64,000 nucleotides of DNA from Fragilariopsis cylindrus CCMP1102 (taxonomy: Eukaryota; Bacillariophyta; Bacillariophyceae; Bacillariales; Bacillariaceae): assembly GCA_900095095.1 (NCBI GenBank), contig FMBT01000466.1, positions 24,695 through 88,694 of the forward strand, in the 5' to 3' direction. Shown piece by piece: positions 32,739 to 44,524 of the stretch. Under the pieces are notes generated by a model. It saw only the letters and a program-made list of their open reading frames with translations. It did no database searches and was not told where the DNA came from. A program made the position numbers and the translations under genes. How positions within the stretch are numbered: the stretch's first letter is position 1; the number at the start of each line of letters is the position of its first letter.

Positions 32739-33506
32739 CCAAAAAGAAATGAAGTCATACATAACAAAAATAATGGTAATTAGACAAACAAAAAAAATCA
32801 AGTCGTATTTACGTAGTATATAAAGTATATAACCAAAACCGTAATCTAACTTATATTCTATACAACATATATCGCGCCTTGTAAATAACCATACATTATC
32901 CGAGTAAGACCAATTTTATTTAGGGCGCGCGGGCGGCAACAAAATTTTCATACTCCCTAAATCACTTCACAATATATAAAAACGTGTTAACTCCCCATCT
33001 TCTTCATTGAACCAACATCTTTTACATATTGTTGTGTGTATGCTACTGTAGGTACTTGTCCGCCTTTTTTCCCACCACACACACATCTCATTTTTGTCAT
33101 CGCTTTTCTGAATACTGTTCACAACCAGCCATACTATATTTTTGAACAACAAACAACAAAAACCTACCTCTCGAACAACGACAAACTGATTACAGTACAG
33201 TATCCCACCCGCCCACCCACCCACCCACCCGCCAGCCATACTGCATTTTTGAATAACAACAACAACAACTCGTACAAAAACCTACCGTACCTCTCGACAC
33301 AACAACGACCTCATTACAGTATCCTACCCATCCACCCACCCACCCACCCGCAAAACAAAACAAAACAAAAGCTCATCGCATACTACGGTAGTAGTATTAG
33401 ATCGCATACAGTAGCATCAGACTACTACTACGTTCTAATCAAAACAAATCAAATCAAATCAAATCAAATCAAATCAATCCAACTAGTCAAAATCGAAATC
33501 AAAATC
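32739..33506. repeat. 5' region of next gene with 107-bp tandem duplication
   Basis: A unit starting CCAGCCATACT and ending in (CCCA)n occurs at 33125-33231 and 33232-33351, with AACAACAAC and AAACCTACC blocks inside. (AAATC)n lies at 33444-33478, just before the start codon. Probably transcribed leader. Confidence 0.6.
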
Positions 33507-35502
33507 ATGACCGGAACATCATTCATCGGAACATCATCAGGATCAGGATCAGGATCAGGATCAGCATCGGCATCCGGATCAGCATCAGGATCAGGATCAG
33601 GATCAACGTTTCGTCCATCGAAGATTGTGAATGGACGTTATAATAATCCATGGTACAAAAGGAATAACAAAGCCCAGATGCAAGCTACTAATAAAGTATT
33701 AGATGTCTCCTATATGAATGAAATTGATGATCAGAATGTATTGTTGGTATTACAAAAATTACGTAGTCGTGGAGTTGGAGTTGCTGCTTCGAAATCATCA
33801 TCCCCTCCACGTTCCTCCCCTCCGCGTACCTCCCCATCTCGTGCATCACTTCCTCCTCTTCCTTCTCCTCCTCGAGGAGGAGTTCTACTACCGGTTGCAG
33901 CAGGATTGACACCACCTAGAGAAACAAGAACAAGAACACGACTAGGAGGAGGTAGTAGTACAATAAATCGTGATACCGATAATGCTCCACCATCTCCAAT
34001 GTCTCTTGCTGCATCATCATTTAGTAGTAGTTCGGATCAAGATCAGAATCAGAATCAAAAACAGAATGATAACGTCATCATCGGTATCAGTAGCCCTACT
34101 ACTACTACTACTAACGGTAATAACGCCTCAACAACAACAACAACAACAAAACAACAACAAGAACAAAAAGTTCAGCAATCAAGATTAAGATCAAGATTAT
34201 TAACAAGCTGTACCGGTACCGGTAGAAGTAGTCCTACTACTAACGGTAATGACAAAAACGCCTCAACAACAAAACAAAAACAAAAACAGCAATCACCAAG
34301 ATCAAGATTAACAAGCTGTACTACCGGTAGTAGTAGTAACATAACACACCACCACAACAAAATCAAAATTCCAAAAACAATATCCTCCTCATTTCATGAT
34401 ATTACTAGTAATGTTAATATTGATTGGGAGAAGATACGTAATTTTATAGTACAAATTAATTGTTTAGGAGAAGAAACTAAATTTGATGATTTAGATGAGG
34501 ATGGTTTTGCTTCGTTATTAAGAGAAGAGGGTGGTCGAACATTTGATGAAACACTTCAAGGTGATGAAACACTTCAAGGTGGTGATGATGATTATGATGA
34601 CCATGACAATAATACATTTGACAACAACGTTTGACAATACATTTGATGACAACAACACGTTTGATGACAATAATACATATGATGATACGTTTGATGATAT
34701 AACAGCATTATCTAGTTTGATTAATAATGTAAACCAAAACATATTGAATCAAGAAGCACACGCACACGCACAGGATAATATTGATAATGATAGCAAGTAC
34801 CTTTACGCTGATGCTGATGCATACGGTGGTGACGCTAACGCTAATACTAATGCTACCAAGAAGGAGGTTGATGACCCCGCCGAAGTAGGAGTAGAAGGAG
34901 ACGTCTTATTGTCATCTTCATTAGAAGAAGTAGAATTATCATCCTTTTTAAAAACAAGAACAAGTTCCTATAAGGTATATGATAATAATGATAATAATGA
35001 CCAGGAACAACAGCAACAGCAGCAGCAGCAGCAGCAGCTGCAGCAACAGGACGATAATGACCTCGAAGAGCATATTATTAGACAAAAAATTGGATCAAAT
35101 TTAAATTCATCATTAGAACAATTAAGATTATTGAATCCAAATCCAAATCAAAATCGAAATCAAAAGAATAATAATGACAGTAGTAGGGATGATGATGTTC
35201 CACGATCCTTAATAATTTTACCAGTAGTAAATATATCTACACGAAATAATCATCCACTGGATGAAGTTGATGATAATGACAATGATAATGGTTTTGATAA
35301 TGGTTTTGAAGATCATTATGATGATTCGTTTAGTTTATTAACAACAGATATTGATATTACTGAACCACCTGTGTCGATATCATTGATGTCACCGTCGTCA
35401 TACAATAAGACCACTACATCACCATCGTCATCATCATTGTCTAATAATAACAATAACAAAAAGACTAGTAGTAGTATCTGGAGGAGGAAACTTTTTTTCT
35501 AA
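33507..35502 (+). pseudogene. Asn/Ser/Asp-rich hypothetical gene, frame broken once
   Basis: Starts at ATG 33507 (MTGTSFIGTSSGSG...). Low-complexity Ser-Gly, Pro-Ser, Thr/Gln and Asn blocks surround two more globular patches (about 55-90: RYNNPWYKRNNKAQMQATNK; about 315-350: WEKIRNFIVQINCLGEET). The frame closes at 34634 inside a (FDDNNT)n repeat. The same repeat continues in another frame (NTFDDNNTYDDTFDD) to 35502. Comparing repeat units, the unit at 34622-34633 lacks two bases (AC). Either an allele or assembly slip in the repeat, or a real truncation. Family unknown. Confidence 0.5.
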
Positions 35503-35881
35503 GTGTTAAATGCACACACACACACACACACACAAAATACAATGCAGTACAATAATACAAATAAAATAAAATAAGATCAAATAAACTAAATCAAACGAAA
35601 CTAAAATATGCGCATATATCATACTGTAGTCCTATTATTTAGACTATTATAATTATAAATAGATACATACATGTATAATAATGTCTCCATGTCCGCCAGT
35701 TAGCCCAAGACAGTTTACCCCTTTTTCTTTATCTACGGCTGTTCAAAGATATTTTTGTAGATACAGTACGTCCTATACCGTACGTCATTTATTTTTTACA
35801 TTGACCTTCCCCTGCCACCACTCTCCTCGCTCCTACAGTAATACTCGCTGGTTGATTGGTTGATTGATTCGTTTGTTATTT
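35503..35881. other. Spacer between convergent genes
   Basis: (CA)n at 35513-35534, otherwise AT-rich. No gene. Confidence 0.5.
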
Positions 35882-36882
35882 CTAAATCAATTCCGGCGTG
35901 GATCCGATATGTACTGTTCCCTTTTCTGTAGTTACATATCTATAAGGATTTGGACGACCCCTTAGCTTATCGGCTATCTTGTGGTTCCACAAATCGTCGT
36001 CGTCGTCGTCGTCGTCGTCGTAGTTGTCAGATTTCAATAGTTCGACCAATTCTTTGTAGTCTTCTTCCGGTCGATTCAAACCTAATTTGGTCCGCAGTGT
36101 TTGTAATTCAGGAATGTGTTTTGGATCATCACCACGAATGATAGCTTTTCGGATTATTTTTGCGTAAGGTTGTGGTAGTCATTCAAGATGTTAAGTTGTT
36201 GACATTCACCCCTGTGATTCATCTCATCCCAATGCGTTGTCTGGCAAATTTCGCTGCAATAACAATAAAAGCTACACCCTTTGCATTGTCTGAGTGTTAA
36301 TGTATTAGTATCTATTTTCGAGCAAATGAAACAAGATGTTCCGATTTCTTTTTTTCTATTCTTTCTCATTTCTTTTGTAGCACAACTTAGATTATCTTGA
36401 GGCACTGATATGTATATTCTCTCCCAGTAATCTCGTAAAGCAAATGCTAGTATAGATCCTTCACAATACAAATCATAAAACAGCATGAACATACATGTGG
36501 TATGGCCCCGAATCGCACCCTCTAAAAGCCAAGGTAAGCGTAAGATTTTATTACTATGAACCTCGGCATACGCCAACATACAAGGAACGCATCCAGTTTC
36601 AGCTGCTCCACGTTTGAATGCATCGAGTGCAAAATCAAAAAGTTCTCCTTCAAGTAATCCAACCCCCACTTTATGAAAGTGAGACTTTGGAAATGCATTA
36701 CAATCGGTTCCTTCGTTTGTCCTTGATTTCGGAATCTGATGGTCGTCCGGAGGAGGAACTATGATTGCTGGCGCTACTGTTTTTATGGCAGTTGCCGTAA
36801 TAGCAGCTGCAACCGACAGTAGCGGTCGTGGATTGTTTTTAATTTTGCGTTTCTCTTCTCGTAATTTTTGCTTTCGTCCCAT
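35882..36882 (-). pseudogene. MYND-finger protein, one-base frameshift near the C-terminus
   Basis: ATG 36882. The N-terminus is basic (MGRKQKLREEKRK). A central helical part (residues about 60-160) includes LLEGELFDFALDAFKRGA, which resembles Sel1/TPR-like helices. A MYND zinc finger lies at about 190-235 (CFICSKI...CKGCSFYCYCSEICQTTHW ... HRGEC). The frame closes at 36154, but the sense continues one base back from about 36170: PYAKIIRKAIIRGDDPKHI through to GTVHIGSTPELI at 35882, including a poly-Asp run. One missing base near AACCTT explains it. MYND fingers bind proline-rich partners. The family appears expanded in diatoms, from my general knowledge. A one-base assembly error is an equal explanation. 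Confidence 0.65.
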
Positions 36883-37600
36883 AGTTTAGAAATAACTGCT
36901 GTAACTGATGTTATATTACGGTATTATTGCTCTTCGTTCTCGCTATATAAATACCTGTATTTCTTGCTGTTGCTTGTTGTGCCTAAATTATATAAGTTTT
37001 GGATGTACAGTAGAGGATGCCTATCATATGCAATCAAGTTTAATTTTGGTGAGAATGGATTTTGTTTGAAAGTGGATTGATGATTGAGAATAAGGAACTA
37101 ACTTTCGGTAACTTGTTAACGGTAACGCTAATTCTCAAATTTGTATCACGAAGCAAAGCCTTTTCTGTTCTCTTTTATGTCAAAAAAAAAGCCACGAAAA
37201 TAATAAGACAGTCTTAAATCACCCGCCCCCCCCCTTTACTTGATGATTGATGACGTCAATGATTGAAAATAATTGTACAGTACAAAATATTTTGATAGTA
37301 GTAGTACAAGTAATTACCGTATATCATTACAGTGCTGTACACTTTATTAAATAATATCAGCAGCACCATCCAATGCACTGTCACATTCAGTGAATCGACG
37401 CGCCTCCAGTTTCTTGTTTTTTTGTCCTTCTTTATTAGCGCTTCTGATCCTACTATCTATGGATGTTATAATCTGTTGGTCCATTTTACAAACTAAAAAT
37501 TGATATACACCTTGTCCGCAACAAATAAGTAAAATATTTATTTTTCTCAGAGGCTCATTTTTGTGGAGAGGCATACCACGTGACGGTCATTGATTTTAAT
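36883..37600. other. Spacer, short minus frame not accepted
   Basis: AT-rich with a C9 run at 37225. A 75-aa minus-strand frame (37574-37347) has an ATG but no domain. It covers one half of a direct repeat (GGATGTTATAATCTGTTGGT at 37463, near copy at 37607), so I treat it as non-coding. Confidence 0.4.
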
Positions 37601-37654
37601 GTTTATGGATGTTGTAATCTGTTGGTCCATTCCTTGTCCACGACAAATAATCAG

Positions 37655-37691
37655 TAAAATATTTTATGTCGATTCGACATAAAATATTTTA
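37655..37691. repeat. Perfect 37-base hairpin
   Basis: TAAAATATTTTATGTCGA, one T, then its exact reverse complement TCGACATAAAATATTTTA. Arms of 18 bases with a one-base centre. It sits right after the second copy of a direct repeat (37607-37650). Confidence 0.9.
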
Positions 37692-38400
37692 TTCCGATTG
37701 ATTTACTTACTTAGACATTCTATGGTGATTCCAATGTTTAATCTTTTCATCATTTATTGCACTGATAAATCTTTTTTGTATGAAAGCTTTTAGTCCTATT
37801 TACGGACTATTCTGATTATTATTTTATATATAGAAGTCATTTGGATTTTAAATATTTGTAAAAAGGTTATATACTTATTCCTCCGTAATGATATTTATAT
37901 ATACAAAGAACAAATGCAAGAAAAAACTAAATGCATCTACTCACAATATCCATAATGTTCCTTACAATATACCGTATAACAGGGTCAAACGTTGATTTAT
38001 GCACATGCATGCATACAACAATTATAGCATGCATCCCCACTTTCGATACGATTGATTCAATTTTTCAATGTATTTTTGACAGATGTTTCTTGTAAATACA
38101 TTTTTGAGTTGACTACAGTACGTTCACCTCTACTATTAGTTTAATGTCGATGATACATAATGATACATGAACAATATAATGCATTTTAACATTAACAAAG
38201 AAAGAGCTGAGAACATCGACATTTTCAACGCCACGCAACATCCCACGACACAAGGTCAGGATCTAAACAACAAGATACAAAATACATACAAATTGCAAAT
38301 AGTACAGTAGTATTACGTTTTCTTTTTACAGATACTTTACATATCTCATAAAATCGAAGTTTAATTTCTTCTAAACCGTCTATTTTATTATTAATCTATT
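37692..38400. other. Intergenic, no gene
   Basis: AT-rich (ATGCAT)n strings near 38000-38030. No frame of interest. Confidence 0.5.
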
Positions 38401-39198
38401 TTAGGTAAGTCTCAAGACGTCTCCGTTTGTGTCTGTGTTTGTGTTTGTACGAAAGAAAGGAAGTGGATACATGAAATTTAATGAAGAGAGAGAGAGAGAG
38501 AGAGGAGGGTGTGTGAAAATGCTCAAAGTGGTGGTCACGTGAGAGAGTAGTCAGAGAGAGAAAGACAATTCGATTCATTTTTGACCCGGATTCTCGTTCC
38601 AGTCAATCGTCCTTGCCCCTCCAATGCTTGACAGCGAGAGAAGAGAGAGAGAAAGGGGTTTACCCCTTGATACAAGATCGGAGACCTCCTCTTTGAATTC
38701 GAGTGGATGATTTATTCATTCGATTCTTCGATTCACGCACTCGCTACACTTCACACTTTTCGCGCACTGTGACGTCCTTCATAATCTGTTTTTGACAGCT
38801 GTTTTTTAACAGGCAGCTATTCACTTCTTTGTACGAAATAGTACAAAGTACAGTACGAGAAGTTTGACAGATAGGAATTTTATTATTTAACTAAATGACC
38901 CAGCTGCGCCTCGTTCGCTTCGACAAACAAATTTGTCTACTACAAAACGTGGCACAGAGTCATCATTCGTCTCATTCTTTTTTTTTGGTGCGCAAACATT
39001 TTCTCAGCTCTTTTTGTTTTAAAATAAAAACAAATTCAAACCAATCCAATCCAAACGAAAAACCAAACGAAACGAAACCAAATCAAACCAATTCCAGTTT
39101 TAATCCAATCCATTTTAATTTCAATCGAATCGAATCGAATCCAATCTTTCAATTAAATTCAATCCAATCCAATCGAATTTAACAGTCACAAATTCAAA
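38401..39198. promoter_or_regulatory. Upstream region of the first M11 peptidase
   Basis: Begins with TTAGGTAAGTCTCAAG (38401-38416), which is repeated exactly upstream of the second M11 gene at 45735-45750. It is followed in both by a GT-rich stretch and a (GA)n tract (here 38490-38505). GTAAGT could be a 5'-UTR splice donor. The last 180 bases are an A/C-rich leader with (CCAAT/CGAAT)n pentamers (39040-39175). Confidence 0.5.
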
Positions 39199-42100
39199 AT
39201 GAAACTCCTTTTCGGTTCCTCCCTTCTTCTTCTTGTTGCTGCTTTCGCTATCGTCGATGTGACGATGGTGGAAGCATCGGCATCCATCCGTGGACAACAA
39301 CAACAACAACAACAGCGTACTCATCGTCGTCTTTCACTCCCTTCTGGTACAGAATGTATTCCATATTTAAAAGACACACAATGGCCAGATGGACGTAAAG
39401 ATGAGAAATGGGGATGCGCATTTGCATTAGAAGATGCAGCATTATTGGAGGCAGGTCTATCTGCTCCTGGGTTTATCGATGATATAGTTGATATTGATTC
39501 GGTATCAACAAATGAAGAATTAGATGAAACTGGTATTATATCAGGTGCAGCTGTACTTATATCATCATCACTTGTGATTGAACAATCTATTGAAACTGGT
39601 GAAATGAAATTAATCGTTCCAGACTCTACATTATACGAAGTAAGAGTATTACCAGAAGATGATCGTAGACACTATAAAGCAAGACGTGCAAGACGCAGAG
39701 CGTTACGAGTACAACAGCAATCCGGCGGAACACAACATGATGGGAAACGCAATCTTGCTTCATCAAATGGAGAACTAGAAGCTCTTGTGATTCGTGTACG
39801 AGCAAATAAGAATGATGCTCTTCAACCAGCATCAGAGATGCAGTTATATAATGATATATTTGATGATGCAGTTTGTTTAAGATCACAATATGCTGCATGT
39901 TCTAAAGATCAATTAATTATTAATCCAGTATCCGAATATGGTTCACCAGTTGCTGATAGTAATTTCACCAGTACAACTGGTATTGTTACTATTGATATTG
40001 AGATTGGTAATCCATCTAATAAGGATGCACTACAAGCTTCGGCATTATCTGTTGCCACAAATACATATGGTTCATTATCTGACAAAGCAGATTTGGTGAT
40101 ATTTTGTCAACCACCAGGAAGTGGTAATTGGGTCGCATATGCCTACATTAATGGATATCGTAGTTTTTATAATGATTTTTGGTGTCAACGTGTGAGTGCA
40201 CAAGTTCACGAGATTGGACACAATCTTGGTTTAGGTCATTCGAATAGTCCAACACAAGCATATGCTGATGTCACTGGTACGTACAATGAATTTGTTTTCT
40301 CTCTCTCTCGAACGTCGTTGTCTCTCTGTTCTCCTTTTTCCCACTCCACTATACTTCACTTCACTTCACTTCCGGTCTAACGAAATATCCCTCTTCTAAC
40401 TCTCTATCTCTCTTTCTCTCTCTTTCTCCGTCCTTCCGTTTACTGTACACACTCATAATCAACGATTCGATTCATTACCTCAATGAACTGCAACCGTGTC
40501 TACACCTGCTACCAATACAATCACCGCCACGTCTTCCGTCCGTCCGTTGATTCGATTCGATTGCCTACTGTACCGACCTCGAAATTTATTACTCGACTAC
40601 TCATCTTTATTCTCGTCATACGTATACGAATACGCATAAATTATATTTATCTTACTATATCATTAATAGGTATGATGGGATATTCATACAATCAAGACGA
40701 TGGACCTCAGAAATGTTTTAATGCTGCTAAAAATTGGCAGTTAGGTTGGTATAATAATCAGAAAGAATCGTATAATCCAATAGCTGTTCAAAATATTGAT
40801 GTATCAAAAAGTTTTATTATGAATGGTGTAGACGAGTACAAGACAAAATCGTCGGATAGTAATGGTGAACTTATTATACTTCGATTGGAAAATGGATCGA
40901 ATGGTCAAAATGATTATTATATTGGTTATAATCGTGCTAGGTATGTAAAATGGAATGTAATTTAAAGAAGATCCGATGCGAATACAAAGAAGCTTATTGT
41001 AACCCGTTATTGTACTGGCATGTTACCCGTTACGTTCTGTTACCAGCTCGAATCGAAATTGTACTTTAACTTCGTACACATACCCATTCCAACTCGTTCT
41101 CTCACACATACGCATATTCTACCTCATTCTATCACACGTATCTATTCTATATATCTCATTTTATCTATACAATACAGTGGTCCAAATCGTGGAACAAGTT
41201 CAGATGCTAATAAAATTGTTATCATACAAAAACCAAGTGGGGGTCCTAACAATTATGGTGAATCAACTAAAGTTAGTGCATTATCTTTTGGACAATCTTA
41301 TGTAATAAATAGTTATAAAAATTCACAAAATGATGTTGTGATTAAATTCGTCGAGCAAACACCTAATTTACGTGATGCAACAATAACGGTTAGTATTGAA
41401 GAGGGGCCACCCGTAATAGCATGTGATGGTAATAAAGGACAATTTACACTTGTTATTTATACAGATAATTACGGAGAAGAAACATCTTGGTCATTGAAAG
41501 AAACTTCCTCAAATACTGCAATTGCTTCAGGGGCAGGGTATGGAGGTAATACTGAAAATGTTATTGATTATCGTACAACAGGATATGAAGATACATTCTG
41601 TTTAACACCTGGTTCAGAATATACCCTTGACGCCTATGATAGTTTTGGTGATGGTATGTGTTGTAATTGGGGGAAAGGTTCTTTCAGTGGTCTGGTAGAT
41701 GGAATAGAAATATTTTCTAATGGTGGTGAATTTGATTTTTCTACTAGTCAAACATTCACTGTTCCTGATGATTCACCATCAGAGTTTCCAACGTTTTCAC
41801 CGACTGATTCACCAACTGATAGTCCTGTCATCATGGCCAGTGTTTCACCAACTGGATCGCCAACTGGTAGTCCTATCATCATGGCTAGTGATTTACCAAC
41901 TGGAGCACCAACTGGAGCACCAACTGGAGCACCAACTTCGGCACCAAGTGATGTCCCAAGCACTTCGCCTACTACATCTCCCACTGCATCACCTACAGCA
42001 TCGCCTAGTTTTGCGCCTAGTTCTGCACCAACAGGATCACCAAGTAATGTCCCAAGCACTTCGCCTACTACATCTCCCACTGCATCGCCTACAGCATCGC

Positions 42101-43488
42101 CTAGTTTTCTGCCTAGTTCTGCACCAACAGGATCACCAAGTAATGTCCCAAGCAATTCGCCTACTACATCTCCCACTGCATCGCCTACAGCATCGCCTAG
42201 TTTTGCGCCTAGTTCTGCACCAACAGGATCACCAAGTAATATCCCAAGCACTTCGCCTACTACATCTCCCACTGCATCGCCTACAGCATCGCCTAGTTTT
42301 GCGCCTAGTTCTGCACCAACAGGATCACCAAGTAATATCCCAAGCACTTCGCCTACTACATCTCCCACTGCATCGCCTACAGCATCGCCTAGTTTTGCGC
42401 CTAGTTCTGCACCAACAGGATCACCAACTGATAGTCCTGTCATCATAGCTAGTGATTCACCGACTGATTCACCGACCAATTCGCCCACAGATAGTCCGGT
42501 CATCATGGCAAGCGATCCTCCGACTGATTCGCCCTCGGATAGTCCGGTCATCATGGCAAGCAATCCTCCTACCAATTCGCCCACAGATAGTCCGGTCATC
42601 ATGGCAAGCAATCCGCCGACCAATTCGCCCACATATAGTCCGGTCATCATGGCAAGCGATCCTCCGACCAATTCGCCCACAGGTAGTCCTGTCATCATGG
42701 CAAGCGATCCTCCGACCAATTCGCCCACAGATAGTCCTGTCATCATGGCAAGCGATCCTCCGACCAATTCGCCCTCAGATAGTCCTATCATCATGGCAAG
42801 CGATCCTCCGACTGAATTGCCCACAGATAGTCCTACGGCACCCGTAGGAGCGTGTGATGGTAATAAAGGACAATTTACACTCGCGATTAAGACAGATAAT
42901 TATGGAGGAGAAACATCTTGGTCATTAAAAGAAACTACCTCAAGTACTGCAATTGCTTCTGTACAACCGTCTTTGTATGCAAGTAATACTGAATATACAA
43001 TTGACTACCGTACACCAGGATATGAAGATAAATTCTGTTTAATACCTGGTTCAACATATACCCTATTAGTTTCTGATGCTTATGGTGATGGTATGTGTTG
43101 TGGCTATGGATTAGGTTCTTTTAGTGGTCTGGTAGATGGAGTAGAAATGTTTTCTAATGATGGTGAATTTGATACATCTACTACTCAAACATTCACTGTT
43201 CCGGATGGTGCACCATCAGAGTTTCCAACGTCATCGCCAACGTCATCACCAACTGATTTCCCGACTTTTAACCCAACAGTAATTGAGGATGATGTTTGTG
43301 CGGATAAAGACAATTTTCGATGGAAAGGAAAAGAAAATCGTGACTGTCAGTGGTTACGAAGAAAAAAGAATAAGAAACGTAAGAAATTATGTACTAGATT
43401 TGGAACAATTGATGGTGAAAAATTAAGAGTGTATGAATGGTGTCCAACAACATGTGCAACTGTTAATTTGGGTGCTTGTACAGAATAA
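39199..43488 (+). CDS. Secreted M11 (gametolysin-like) zinc metallopeptidase with PTS repeats
   Basis: Exons 39199-40276, 40670-40940 and 41178-43488, about 1,219 aa. Borders are G|GTACGT...AATAG|GT and AG|GTATGT...ACAG|T. Signal peptide about 1-26, then a propeptide with a basic RRLSLP and an RRARRR cluster. The zinc site HEIGHNLGLGHS lies at about 337-348, and the post-catalytic exon starts GMMGYSYNQDDG, the M11 Met-turn region. Two copies of a roughly 115-aa Cys-containing domain follow (ACDGNKGQFTLVI..., DGMCCNWG; second copy DGMCCGYG). They are separated by a long Pro-Thr-Ser region made of a 32-aa and a 16-aa tandem unit. A Cys/Lys-rich C-terminus ends EWCPTTCATVNLGAC. Likely digests cell-wall or matrix glycoproteins. 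Confidence 0.85.
41945..42440 (+). repeat. 96-bp coding tandem repeat, five copies
   Basis: Five nearly identical units encode PSTSPTTSPTASPTASPSF followed by APSSAPTGSPSN. Copies differ by single substitutions (FLPSS in copy 2, SNSP in copy 3). The near-identity suggests recent expansion or gene conversion. Confidence 0.9.
42455..42835 (+). repeat. 48-bp coding tandem repeat, about eight copies
   Basis: Units encode PPTNSPTDSPVIMASD with minor changes. The unit is distinct from the preceding 96-bp one. Together the two arrays make a long stalk-like Pro/Ser/Thr linker, probably O-glycosylated. Confidence 0.9.
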
Positions 43489-43580
43489 TATATATTGAAA
43501 CTGAAAAACGAAAGAAGACGACGAAAGAAGTAACAACATACATACTCTAATGCATGGTAATATATATGCATACACCAATA

Positions 43581-43617
<37 letters not shown>

Positions 43618-44074
43618 TACATGGTCCTACATAGCACGTACACATACACATACATACAAAGAGGGATCACAGAATGAATGATTAAAGAATACATAACTCA
43701 TATGTAATACATATTAATATTACCTCACAACCTATTCCGTTTATTTATTTATTTATCTAGCTAGCTATATTCTAGTCTGCTATTCAATTCGTTGATTTTA
43801 CTATCTTTGTATCTTTGCATTCTGTATACATCCTTTTAAACATTTCTGATTATTCTGACTTTTTACCATCCGTTGATGTTATTTATTAATCACGTCTGCA
43901 ATTTCATATTCATCGAATGGGGGATCTGTTTGGATGCTACTGTTCCGTTGGTCTAACACTTGTCGTCATATACTCATACAAGTATGCACCCTCTAATATA
44001 AACAACCTTCTTTAATTTGTGGTAATAGTAAAAGATCATCATTATACGACAAGACTGGATTAAATCACTAGTAG
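43489..44074. other. 3' flank, (TA)n microsatellite
   Basis: (TA)n at 43586-43615 and (ACAT)n strings. No gene. Confidence 0.5.
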
Positions 44075-44524
44075 CTACTGCATGTGATCACCTTGAAAGA
44101 AATAGAAATACTTGCGATATAATGGACGACGGCCACGTTCTGATTCAAATGGGTGTATTCTTGATCCTCCTCCTCCTCCTCCTCCTCCAAGAAGGAATCC
44201 TCGTCGAGAAGAATTCTGAAAATGAAAAAGCGGTATAAGAATAGCAATGAATTATAATAGATCGATAGAAAATTTTGTAAAAGAATCGTAATAATAAAGG
44301 GGTGTGTGACGAAGGATTAGGGGTATAAACAAAATGAATGCATGATGATGACGACAAAAATGAAGGTGATTTTTTTCATATACGTATCGGATCATGAGGT
44401 GCCAAAATTTTGCCAAGAGTCTTGTCAACAACAAATAGTTAGGAAGATGTTCTATTTCTACTAGTACTACTGCATGAGAATCAGATCCTTTACTACGACA
44501 GACATGTACTTGGTTGAAAAACAT
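44075..44524 (-). pseudogene. Fragmentary two-part coding relic or short gene
   Basis: Minus strand. An ATG at 44524 opens MFFNQVHVCRSKGSDSHAVV, LVEIEHLPNY. One base back it continues FVVDKTLGKILAPHDPIR to about 44392. A second piece at 44215-44075, following a TCAG acceptor, reads SSRRGFLLGGGG, ERGRRPLYRKYFYFFQGD and a stop. Both pieces look like genuine protein, but the phase between them does not close with a single splice plus the one frameshift. Not recognised. Either a broken gene or sequence error. Confidence 0.3.

Noticed and set aside
33036-33506. Upstream extension of the Asn/Ser-rich gene to 33036
   Set aside because: No ATG in an accepted context, and the stretch reads through (CCCA)n and (AAATC)n repeats. 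The ATG at 33507 follows a typical leader.
41748-42824. Long minus-strand frame (358 codons) opposite the M11 PTS repeats
   Set aside because: It is an antisense reading of the coding tandem repeats. The plus strand has the signal peptide, zinc site and introns of a known family.
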